From: Nocardioides sp. JS614
GTDB lineage: Bacteria; Actinomycetota; Actinomycetes; Propionibacteriales; Nocardioidaceae
Assembly: GCF_000015265.1 (NCBI RefSeq)
Contig: NC_008699.1
Span: forward strand, 4,464,001 to 4,528,000
Direction: 5' to 3'
Length of the DNA stretch: 64,000 nucleotides
The translations under genes and the position numbers were made by a program. The notes beneath the pieces were generated by a model. That model was not told the origin of the DNA. It searched no databases and worked only from the letters and a program-made list of their open reading frames with translations. Shown piece by piece: positions 8,445-14,908 of this stretch (position 1 is the stretch's first letter; every line of letters starts with the position of its first letter).

Positions 8445-8930
8445 TCAGTGCGCGGTGATGCGGCGGCCGAGCAGGTACAGCTCGCAGCCGAGGCAGAAGC
8501 GGAACAGGGCGTTCAGCAGGGCGGCGACCAGTGCGAAGCCGGTCGCGACCAGGCCGAGCAGGTCGACGCCGGCGAGGAAGCCGACCAGGGCGACGACGGC
8601 GAAGCCGAGGCCGACGGTCTGGGCGAACCGCGGCGGGGCCGGGTCCTCCAGGTGGTCCGGCACCGCGAGGCGGGGCCGGACCAGGGTGCGGAACAGCCAG
8701 GAGTACGGCGTGTGCTGCACGCCGCGGGTGGCCCCCACGGCGAACACCGCGGCCTGGAGGGCCAGCACCACGACCGCGGCCGGGCCGGGGGCGAGCAGGA
8801 GGACCACGATCAGGGCGATCGAGGTGAGGGCCGCGGCGAACTGGGGGCCGCGGGGGTCGATGCCGGCCGGTCGCCGCTCGGCCGGACGCTGGGCCTGGTC
8901 GGCCTGGTGGTGCTGCTGGGTGGTGGACAT
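8445..8930 (-). CDS. DUF4395 integral membrane protein
   Basis: The 161-residue protein has about four membrane segments (residues ~33-50, 52-68, 105-122, 127-146) and the conserved family features RGVQHTPYSWLFRTLVRPRL and RFCLGCELYLLGRR with a CxxC-like pair. DUF4395 genes regularly neighbour thioredoxin and sulfurtransferase genes. The function is unknown, and a part in membrane thiol or sulfur handling is inference. It lies between the leader peptide and the sulfurtransferase, separated from the latter by 55 bases. Confidence 0.85.
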   Translation of the reverse strand: MSTTQQHHQADQAQRPAERRPAGIDPRGPQFAAALTSIALIVVLLLAPGPAAVVVLALQAAVFAVGATRGVQHTPYSWLFRTLVRPRLAVPDHLEDPAPPRFAQTVGLGFAVVALVGFLAGVDLLGLVATGFALVAALLNALFRFCLGCELYLLGRRITAH

Positions 8931-9094
8931 GTCTCTCCTGCTGACGGGTGCGGATGCCTGCTGGTGGCCCGAGGGGCGAGGCGGGTCGCGGCACGCCGAA
9001 CGGCGGGACTCCCTGTCGGGCCGGGACCGCGATCTGACGAGGTCAGTCCGGGGGGCTCAGGACAGCGGGAGGAGAAGAAGCGCGCGACTCGCGG

Positions 9095-9172
9095 TCAGCG
9101 CATTCGACACAGCGACGAGCGCGTGCGGCAGTGGTCCACCGCGCGGCGCTTGGTCAGCATGGTCGAGAACAT
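9095..9172 (-). CDS. Putative cysteine-responsive leader peptide
   Basis: This tiny ORF encodes 25 residues (21 if ATG at 9160 is used) and contains the core LTKRRAVDHCRTRSSLCRMR. That is the pattern of short actinobacterial leader peptides, (L/V)(T/S)(K/R)RR.VD..R.SS..C, found ahead of sulfur-assimilation and thiosulfate sulfurtransferase genes. It sits in a 322-base stretch between the thioredoxin and DUF4395 genes, on the strand of the sulfurtransferase operon. By analogy, ribosome stalling at Cys codons when cysteine is scarce would alter downstream expression. The match is from recognition of the pattern, not a search. Confidence 0.7.
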   Translation of the reverse strand: MFSTMLTKRRAVDHCRTRSSLCRMR

Positions 9173-9252
9173 GGGCACCACAGTAGGGACCGACCCGCCG
9201 GGGCGGACAGCGCCCGTCTCGCGGATTGAGACACCAGTCCAGGATGCGGACA

Positions 9253-9789
9253 TCAGGTGATGCCCAGGGCCGCGATCACCTGCTCCTTGCGCGGCGCGCC
9301 GACGGCCCGGGTGACCTCCTGGCCGGTGGCGTCGAGCACCAGCGTGGTGGGCGTGCGCATGATCCCGAGCGCGCGGACCAGGTCGAGGTGGTGCTCGGCG
9401 TCGACCTCGAGGTGCTCCACGCCGGGCACGACGTCGGCCACCTCGGACAGGGTGCGCCGGGTGACCCGGCAGGGCGCGCAGAACGCCGAGGAGAACTGCA
9501 GCAGGGTGGCCTGCTCCCCCAGGGTCGCGTCCGGGAGGGCCTTCGTGACCTGGGTCCAGGTGGTTCCGAGGCTCGTCGCCGACACTCCGCCCTCGACCAC
9601 CGCGGCGGCGTCCTCCGAGGTCGGGGCGGCCGGGCTCGTCGGGGTCGCCGGGGACTGGCGGACGCGGTGGGTGCCGCGGAACCGGCCGTCGGTGAGCGCG
9701 CGGTAGGAGCCGAAGGCGACCGCGAGGGCCACCGCGGCGATCGCGATCCAGGCGCCGGGGCTCACGTCGTACCCAACCAGCGAAAGCAC
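9253..9789 (-). CDS. Membrane-anchored thioredoxin-like protein
   Basis: The 178-residue product has a single N-terminal membrane helix (about residues 10-28), a Ser/Pro/Ala linker and a thioredoxin fold with the redox motif CAPC in FSSAFCAPCRVT and the cis-proline loop MRTPTT. It probably reduces disulfides at the outer face of the membrane. GTG at 9789 was chosen because it places the helix at the N-terminus; a longer reading would add an Arg-rich tail out of character. The neighbouring DUF4395 and sulfurtransferase genes match the mycobacterial thiX-cysA2 arrangement. Confidence 0.85.
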   Translation of the reverse strand: MLSLVGYDVSPGAWIAIAAVALAVAFGSYRALTDGRFRGTHRVRQSPATPTSPAAPTSEDAAAVVEGGVSATSLGTTWTQVTKALPDATLGEQATLLQFSSAFCAPCRVTRRTLSEVADVVPGVEHLEVDAEHHLDLVRALGIMRTPTTLVLDATGQEVTRAVGAPRKEQVIAALGIT

Positions 9790-9824
9790 GGCGACATTCC
9801 ACCGCACCTGAGAACGTTGGCCCC

Positions 9825-10253
9825 GTGGCCGCGCCCTTCTCGAGACAGACGATCGCGGTCGCGCTCGTGATCTACGCCGCCGCGCTCGGGTTCGCGCTCC
9901 TGGTGCCGTACGGCGCGGTGCCCTCCTCGGGCGCCTCCTGGACCGCGGAGCTCGCCGCGCGGCTCGGCGCGCCGGCGTGGGCGGTGGAGCCGTCGCGGTG
10001 GGAGTTCCTCGCGAACGCACTGATCCTGATGCCGCTCTCCGCGCTCGGCTCGCTGCGGTGGCCGCGCACCACGTGGCGGGACTGGACGGCGTACGCGTTC
10101 GTGATCGCCGCCGGCGTCGAGCTGGCCCAGGGGCTGTTCCTGCCGGAGCGGTCCGCGACGTTCACCGACGTGGTCGCCAACACCCTCGGCGGGCTCGGCG
10201 GGGCGGCGGTGGTGCTGGCCGGGCGGCGGCTACGGCGTACGCCGGCCGCGTAG
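9825..10253 (+). CDS. VanZ family membrane protein
   Basis: The 142-residue protein has four predicted membrane helices and the VanZ-like pattern: NALILMPL in the second helix region and ELAQGLFLPERSATFTDVVANTLGG near the end. VanZ proteins alter glycopeptide sensitivity in enterococci, but most chromosomal homologues have no known role. The start GTG at 9825 is 35 bases from the divergent thioredoxin gene start. Its 3' end overlaps the convergent MerR gene by 24 bases. Confidence 0.8.
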   Translation: MAAPFSRQTIAVALVIYAAALGFALLVPYGAVPSSGASWTAELAARLGAPAWAVEPSRWEFLANALILMPLSALGSLRWPRTTWRDWTAYAFVIAAGVELAQGLFLPERSATFTDVVANTLGGLGGAAVVLAGRRLRRTPAA

Positions 10254-10520
10254 CCGCTCGACCTCGCCCTCGAGCCGGCGGACCCGGTCCTCGAGGCGGA
10301 GCACCTCGGCGATGCCGGCCAGGTTGAGGCCCGCGGCCAGCAGGTCGCGGATCCGGTGCAGCCGGTCGATGTCGGCGGGGCTGTAGAGGCGGGTGCCGCC
10401 GGCGGTGCGGTCGGGGTCGACCAGGCCGCGGCGCTCGTAGACCCGCAGGTTCTGGATCTGCATCGCCACCATGTCGGCCGCCACCGAGATCGCGAACACG
10501 CCGCGGGTGCGCTCGGTCAT
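10230..10520 (-). CDS. MerR-family regulator, HspR-like
   Basis: The 96-residue product has a winged-helix MerR domain (about residues 8-75) reading AISVAADMVAMQIQNLRVYE and then RTAGGTRLYSPADI and GLNLAGIAEVL, closely following the HspR heat-shock repressor pattern, with a short coiled tail. It is divergent from the hsp20 gene across a palindrome-rich 254-base interval, so it probably controls itself and hsp20. The canonical HspR site (HAIR, CTTGAGT-N7-ACTCAAG) is not seen there, so its DNA target may differ. Confidence 0.8.
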   Translation of the reverse strand: MTERTRGVFAISVAADMVAMQIQNLRVYERRGLVDPDRTAGGTRLYSPADIDRLHRIRDLLAAGLNLAGIAEVLRLEDRVRRLEGEVERLRGRRTP

Positions 10521-10556
10521 GGTGGCTCCTTCCTGGGTGGGTGGCTGGCTCCGGCA

Positions 10557-10646
10557 AGTTTCATCGGCCGGCCGATGAAACTCGTGCCTGGACGATGCAG
10601 CTTCATCGTCCAGGGTCGAGATCTGTCGGCCGGCCGATGAAACTCG
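10557..10646. promoter_or_regulatory. Palindrome array between merR and hsp20
   Basis: Three dyads lie here. A perfect 26-bp palindrome covers 10557-10582 (half site AGTTTCATCGGCC). A 10-bp inverted repeat with a 6-base loop covers 10588-10613 (CTGGACGATG/CATCGTCCAG). At 10626-10646, TCGGCCGGCCGATGAAACTCG repeats 10564-10584 exactly. The array is just upstream of the hsp20 promoter. It could be an operator for the divergent regulator or a dispersed repeat. Confidence 0.65.
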
Positions 10647-10670
10647 GCGCCGCCGCGGCCTGCTCCGGTC

Positions 10671-10699
10671 TTGATTCTGCCTCACGTTTGGAATATAAG
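10671..10699 (+). promoter_or_regulatory. Predicted promoter of hsp20
   Basis: TTGATT at 10671-10676 and TATAAG at 10694-10699 are separated by 17 bases in an unusually AT-rich patch, a good housekeeping-sigma promoter shape about 75 bases before the hsp20 start. Confidence 0.55.
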
Positions 10700-10774
10700 A
10701 AACCTGTAACCGTTGATACAGATACGGGGACTCACGCAGGACCCCGTCCAGAGTGCGACCAAGGAGGACAAGTG

Positions 10775-11206
10775 ATGTTGCTGCGTACCACCGACCCGTT
10801 CCGGGACTTCGACCGCCTGACCCAGCAGCTCTTCGGCACCACGAACCGTCCCGCGGTGATGCCGATGGACGCCTGGCGCGAGGGCGACCGCTTCGTGATC
10901 GAGTTCGACCTCCCCGGCGTGAGCAAGGAGAGCATCGACCTCGACGTCGAGCGCAACGTGCTGACCGTCCGCGCCGAGCGGGTCGCCCGCAACGGCGACT
11001 GGGAGGCGCTGGCCTCCGAGCGGCCGCGCGGCATGTTCAGCCGCCAGCTGGTCTTGGGCGACAACCTCGACCTGGACCACATCGAGGCCGGCTACACCGA
11101 CGGCGTGCTGCGCCTGGTCGTGCCGGTCGCCGAGAAGGCCAAGCCGCGCAAGATCCAGATCGCGGCCGGCTCGAGCGACACCGAGCGGACCGCGATCGAG
11201 GCCTGA
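10775..11206 (+). CDS. Hsp20/alpha-crystallin small heat-shock protein
   Basis: This is a 143-residue cytoplasmic holdase that binds unfolding proteins as oligomers. The alpha-crystallin domain spans about residues 28-125 (GDRFVIEFDLPGVSKESIDL, then YTDGVLRLVVPVAEKAKP), and a C-terminal I-x-I anchor (KIQIAA) is present. ATG at 10775 follows AAGGAGG at 10761-10767. The upstream promoter, palindromes and divergent HspR-like regulator suggest heat-shock control. Confidence 0.93.
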   Translation: MLLRTTDPFRDFDRLTQQLFGTTNRPAVMPMDAWREGDRFVIEFDLPGVSKESIDLDVERNVLTVRAERVARNGDWEALASERPRGMFSRQLVLGDNLDLDHIEAGYTDGVLRLVVPVAEKAKPRKIQIAAGSSDTERTAIEA

Positions 11207-11220
11207 GCAGCCGGCTCACA

Positions 11221-11254
11221 CCGAGGGCCGCCCCCGCGCGGGGGCGGCCCTCGG
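11221..11254. terminator. Hairpin terminator
   Basis: A perfect 15-bp stem (CCGAGGGCCGCCCCC) with loop GCGC lies between the convergent hsp20 and TasA-like genes and can serve both. Confidence 0.85.
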
Positions 11255-11261
11255 CGCGTCT

Positions 11262-12080
11262 TCAGCAGCCGGCGCCGGCCGAGACCCACTCCGAGCCGAA
11301 GACGGTCTTGACCGTCACGCCGACCAGCGCCCCGACGGTGGCCTGGAGGAGCCCCCCGGCCGGGACCGTGCCGATCAGCGTGCCGAGCGCGTTGAACACC
11401 CGGTACTCCTTGGCGCCGGGCACCTCGGTCCAGGTCATCGTGAGGTTCACGCCGAGCACCCCGCTGCAGGTGACGGTCGGCGGGGTCAGGGGTACGGCGG
11501 CCAGGTTCACGCCGCCGACGTCGGCGGTGTCCGACCAGGATCCCGTCGTCGCCTGCACCTGGATCGTCAGGTCGCTCGCGGAGCCGGCGAGGGCGCTGGC
11601 CGCCCCGGCCGGCAGGCCGACCTGGACGCAGACCTGCTCGGACGCGCCCGCCGCGAGGGTGCGCGCCGTACCGACGAGCGTCCCGCCGGCGGTCGCGGCG
11701 GACCCGGGCAGCGCCGTGCCACCGCAGCTCGTGCCGTCGGTGCTCGTCGCGTCCGTGACGAGCAGCCGCAGCGCGGCGAGCAGGCCGTTGCCCGCGTTGG
11801 TGCCCGACGTCGTGGCGGTCCATCCCAACGCGACGTTCCCCTGGTTGCCGACGGTCAGCACGGTCGCCGCCGTCTGGCCCGGCACCAGGCGCGGCAGGTC
11901 GAGCGGCGCGTAGCTCGCCACCGCGTCCTGCCCGTCCACGCGCAGGTCGAGCCGTCCCGAGCTCATCGAGGTGCCCGGGATCGACGTGGCGTCCGTCCAG
12001 CCGGCCGAGGTCACCCCGCTGCCCGCGAGGACCAGGACCGCGGTGAGCGCGGCGGCCGCCGCCAGCACCCGGTCACGCAC
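11262..12080 (-). CDS. SipW-dependent-type secreted protein (TasA-like)
   Basis: The 272-residue product has a signal-type hydrophobic segment (about residues 4-26) followed by SAGWTDATSIPGTSMSSGRLDL, the W-T/S-D pattern after the signal that marks substrates of SipW-type peptidases, as in TasA/camelysin. The rest is a beta-rich, Ala/Gly/Thr-rich chain with four cysteines and a C-terminal domain resembling a fibronectin-like module. GTG at 12080 overlaps the sipW stop by 8 bases (GTGCGTGA), indicating translational coupling. It is probably a surface or fibre-forming protein processed by its neighbour. Confidence 0.75.
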   Translation of the reverse strand: MRDRVLAAAAALTAVLVLAGSGVTSAGWTDATSIPGTSMSSGRLDLRVDGQDAVASYAPLDLPRLVPGQTAATVLTVGNQGNVALGWTATTSGTNAGNGLLAALRLLVTDATSTDGTSCGGTALPGSAATAGGTLVGTARTLAAGASEQVCVQVGLPAGAASALAGSASDLTIQVQATTGSWSDTADVGGVNLAAVPLTPPTVTCSGVLGVNLTMTWTEVPGAKEYRVFNALGTLIGTVPAGGLLQATVGALVGVTVKTVFGSEWVSAGAGC

Positions 12081-12630
12081 CGGTCGTCCCCGGTGGTCGA
12101 CGGAGCCGGTCCCGGGCGGCACCGGCGAACATCACCAGCGCGTAGACCAGCAGCGCCGCCACCGCGAGCCCGAGGACGACCTCGCGCTGCCGTCCGGTCA
12201 GGAGGTTGGTCAGGTAGCCCAGGTAGGGCACGAAGTACCAGCGCTCGCCGACGATCTGGTAGGTCCGCACCATCGCGCCGTCCGGGGCGTCGTTCGCGTC
12301 CCCCTTGGTGCGGAAGGCCGGCTGCCCGGTCGCGTCGAACCCCACCCCGACGACCCGGTGCGTGACGACGGCCGGGTCGTGCTCGCGCGGCATGAAGGTG
12401 ATCACGGAGCCGACGTCGATGTCGGCGGGGTCCACCGGCCGCACCACGACCAGGGTTCCGGGCGGCATCACCGGGCGCATCGAGCCGGTGAGCACGGCGA
12501 AGGGCGTCGCACCGCCCAGCCGGGGCAGGACGACCGCGGCGAGCACGGCGGCCAGCACGACCGCGAGCAGCATCCACTCCCCCGCCCGGCGGAAGCCGTC
12601 GAGGAAGGAGTCCCGGGAGTCCGCGGCCAT
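12073..12630 (-). CDS. sipW: Signal peptidase I, SipW (ER-like) type
   Basis: This 185-residue membrane peptidase has an N-terminal helix (about 18-36), nucleophile Ser50 in VLTGSMRP, and His91 in VVTHRVVG where bacterial LepB enzymes have lysine. The Ser-His pair defines the SipW/ER class. A C-terminal helix (about 150-170) is also present. It lies between two genes for proteins with matching unusual signal regions, so it is probably their dedicated peptidase. It overlaps the downstream gene by 8 bases. Confidence 0.88.
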   Translation of the reverse strand: MAADSRDSFLDGFRRAGEWMLLAVVLAAVLAAVVLPRLGGATPFAVLTGSMRPVMPPGTLVVVRPVDPADIDVGSVITFMPREHDPAVVTHRVVGVGFDATGQPAFRTKGDANDAPDGAMVRTYQIVGERWYFVPYLGYLTNLLTGRQREVVLGLAVAALLVYALVMFAGAARDRLRRPPGTTGA

Positions 12631-12677
12631 GGCGTGGAGCCGGCGCTCCGGTCGAGCCCGGGGCGCCGTACCCGGTG

Positions 12678-13190
12678 TCAGGCCTGGGTCGCCGTCACCG
12701 TGACGTTGTCGAGCGTCGCGGTGAGGCCCTGGATCGTGTTGTCGGCGGAGGCCGGCAGCGTCACGGTCATCGTCGCCTTGATGACGGTTCCGTCAGCGAG
12801 CTGGGTCGTCGCGTCGATCGGTGAGCTGTCTGCGTTGTTCACATAGGTTGCGGCCGTCGTCAGCACGCCGGTGAGGCCGTTGGCCGTCGCGAAGCTCGGT
12901 GCCGTGACGCTGAGCGTGGCCTTCAGGTTGGTGCCGACGGCGTCGACCTCGAAGGTGCAGACCTGGGTGAGCACCGACCCCGGGACGATCTTGATCGTGG
13001 CCGGATCGAACGCGGAGGCGCCGATCTTCCATCCGTTGCAGGTCGCGTTGATCAGGTTCAGGTGGCCGGTGCCGATGTCCGTGCCGGTGAACGTCCCGTC
13101 ATCGCTCCAGCCCGCCCGCGTGCCCATGCCCCCGAAGAGCAGCAGCGCGGCGGCTCCAGCAGCCAGGGCGCCCTTCGTCGACTTCCTCAT
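12678..13190 (-). CDS. SipW-dependent-type secreted protein
   Basis: The 170-residue protein starts MRKSTKGALAAGAAALLLFG and continues TRAGWSDDGTFTGTDIGTGHL, the alternate signal peptide that SipW-type enzymes cut. The mature part is Thr/Ala-rich and beta-rich, with two cysteines and a likely camelysin/TasA-like fold. It is first in a three-gene operon ahead of sipW and the second substrate-like gene. A longer reading to 13280 is possible but would hide the signal. The 13191-13394 interval upstream carries a dispersed repeat and presumably the promoter. Confidence 0.75.
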   Translation of the reverse strand: MRKSTKGALAAGAAALLLFGGMGTRAGWSDDGTFTGTDIGTGHLNLINATCNGWKIGASAFDPATIKIVPGSVLTQVCTFEVDAVGTNLKATLSVTAPSFATANGLTGVLTTAATYVNNADSSPIDATTQLADGTVIKATMTVTLPASADNTIQGLTATLDNVTVTATQA

Positions 13191-13325
13191 GCGTCCCCTC
13201 CCATCGGAACACCCGGTCCCCTCCGACCGGGGTGACCCGAGTGTGGCGCGAGTCATACCGAGGCTGAGGGACCGCCGCACCCGGTCTAGCCCGGGACGGA
13301 CGGTCGGCGCACTGCGCGGACGGCC

Positions 13326-13370
13326 GGGATCTCGACAAGCTCGATCACCCGTAACGGCTCGATCACCGGT
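13326..13370. repeat. Dispersed CTCGACAAGCTCGATCACC repeat
   Basis: GATCTCGACAAGCTCGATCA is followed by GGCTCGATCACCGGTGG, the same degenerate family as 3931-4137 and 4986-5068. It is the only structured element seen between moaD and the SipW-linked operon. Confidence 0.5.
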
Positions 13371-13394
13371 GGGGCGTCACGACGAACGAAGAGG

Positions 13395-13667
13395 TCAGCC
13401 GCCGGCGAAGGGCGGGAGGAACTCCACCGAGGACCCGGGGGGCACGAGGACGCCCTCCGGGTCCTCGCTGTTCACGGGGCGGTCGCCGACCAGGGTCGAG
13501 CAGATCTTGAGGACGTCGGGCAGCCGGGTGCCGGGGTGCAGCGCGACCGCCCGCTCGAGCACCTCGGCGAGGGTGATCGGGCCCTGGACCGCCAGCGCGT
13601 CCGAGGCGACGCCGGCCGCCGAGCGCGCGGAGGCCCAGTAGTGGACTTCGATCGGGGCGAGGCTCAT
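13395..13667 (-). CDS. moaD: MoaD/ThiS-family sulfur carrier protein
   Basis: This 90-residue ubiquitin-like protein ends in Gly-Gly (PPFAGG), the terminus that is adenylated and thiocarboxylated before sulfur transfer, in molybdopterin synthesis for MoaD or thiazole synthesis for ThiS. Features such as EVHYWASARSAAGV at the start and VNSEDPEGVLVPPGSSVEFLPP before the tail favour MoaD. A molybdenum enzyme is encoded at 46583-50377, so molybdopterin is needed. It is divergent from glnR across 93 bases. Confidence 0.85.
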   Translation of the reverse strand: MSLAPIEVHYWASARSAAGVASDALAVQGPITLAEVLERAVALHPGTRLPDVLKICSTLVGDRPVNSEDPEGVLVPPGSSVEFLPPFAGG

Positions 13668-13760
13668 GTCCGGTATTCTCCCCGACGAGGCACCAGCGAG
13701 ACACCTCGACCGAAGCCCAGCGCTGCGTTTCGGTCCCCACCCGTCCGGGAGGAGACCACC

Positions 13761-14534
13761 ATGAGCACCCTCCTGCTGCTCACCAGCGCACTCCAGCCCT
13801 CCGCCGAGGTGCTGCCGGGCCTGGCCCTGCTGGGCCACCACGTCAAGATCCTGCCCGCCGAGGGCAGCGCGCTGCTCGAGGCGCCCGACTCCGACCTGCT
13901 GCTGGTCGACGGCCGCCAGGACCTGGCCCACGCCCGCGACCTGTGCCGGTTGATCCGCACCACCGGCACCGACGTACCGGTCCTGCTCGTCTGCACCGAG
14001 GGCGGCCTCTCCGTCGTCACCCACGACTGGGGCATGGACGACGTCGTGCTGCACACCTGCGGGCCGGCCGAGCTCGAGGCGCGGATCAAGCTCGCCATCG
14101 GCCGCCTGGCCGCCCGCCGCGACGCCGACGACCCGGAGTCGCACGTGATCCGCACCGGCGAGGTGGTCGTCGACGACGCGACGTACACCGCCAAGATCGG
14201 TGGCCGGCCGCTGGACCTAACGTTCAAGGAGTTCGAGCTGCTCAAGTTCCTGGCCCAGCACCCGGGCCGGGTCTTCAGCCGCCAGCAGCTGCTCCAGGAG
14301 GTGTGGGGCTACGACTACTTCGGCGGCACCCGCACCGTCGACGTGCACGTACGCCGGCTCCGCGCCAAGCTCGGCCCCGAGAACGAGACCCTGATCGGCA
14401 CGGTCCGCAACGTCGGCTACCGGTTCGTGCTGCCGGCCAAGGACCAGCAGGCCGTGGCCGCCGACGCCCGCGAGCCGGCCGACGCCGCCGAGGTCGCCCC
14501 GGGCGGGTCAGGCGGCCGGGGCGCCCAGCGCTGA
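13761..14534 (+). CDS. glnR: GlnR-type orphan response regulator
   Basis: The 257-residue protein has an atypical receiver domain (about 1-115, with LLLVDGRQ in place of a full phosphoacceptor pocket) and an OmpR/PhoB winged helix (about 140-232, recognition helix GGTRTVDVHVRRLRAKLG). It is followed by an Ala-rich tail. GlnR regulates nitrogen and often carbon and phosphate genes in actinobacteria, without a partner kinase. ATG at 13761 follows GGAGGAG. The M. tuberculosis counterpart (Rv0818) sits beside thiX-cysA2 and mshD, both also nearby here. Confidence 0.88.
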   Translation: MSTLLLLTSALQPSAEVLPGLALLGHHVKILPAEGSALLEAPDSDLLLVDGRQDLAHARDLCRLIRTTGTDVPVLLVCTEGGLSVVTHDWGMDDVVLHTCGPAELEARIKLAIGRLAARRDADDPESHVIRTGEVVVDDATYTAKIGGRPLDLTFKEFELLKFLAQHPGRVFSRQQLLQEVWGYDYFGGTRTVDVHVRRLRAKLGPENETLIGTVRNVGYRFVLPAKDQQAVAADAREPADAAEVAPGGSGGRGAQR

Positions 14535-14906
14535 GGACAGCAGCGCGTGGTGGTGGGTGTAGGCCGCCAGCATCGTGTAGAGCGCCCGGGTCGCGGCGAC
14601 CGCCTCCCACGGCTGGACCGGCCCCGCCAGCTCGCGGGTGATCGCGGTGATCGCCCGGATCTGGGCGCGCATCGCCTCGGCCAGCAACCGGGTGTCCGCG
14701 CGCTGCGCGGCCTGGAGCAGGCAGCGCTCGTCCTCCTCCAGCCGGGGCACCAGCGCGGTCTCGCAGACCCGCGCCACCCGCCCGCGGGCCATCGTGACGT
14801 CGTCGCCGGCCTCGAACGCCGCGAGCAGCCCGCGGCCGGCGGTCATCAGCTGCAGCCGGAGCACCTCGTGGTCGTCGTCGGGGACGCAGGTCATGGCGGC
14901 GTACAT
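14508..14906 (-). CDS. Small helical protein, possibly hemerythrin-like
   Basis: The 132-residue product is all-helical, rich in Arg/Glu/Ala, and ends THHHALLSSALGAPAA. The spacing of acidic and His residues hints at a hemerythrin-like four-helix bundle, but a full set of iron ligands is not obvious. It starts 2 bases after the MMPL stop and is therefore coupled to that exporter. Its 3' end overlaps the convergent glnR by 27 bases. Confidence 0.5.
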   Translation of the reverse strand: MYAAMTCVPDDDHEVLRLQLMTAGRGLLAAFEAGDDVTMARGRVARVCETALVPRLEEDERCLLQAAQRADTRLLAEAMRAQIRAITAITRELAGPVQPWEAVAATRALYTMLAAYTHHHALLSSALGAPAA

Positions 14907-14908
14907 CC

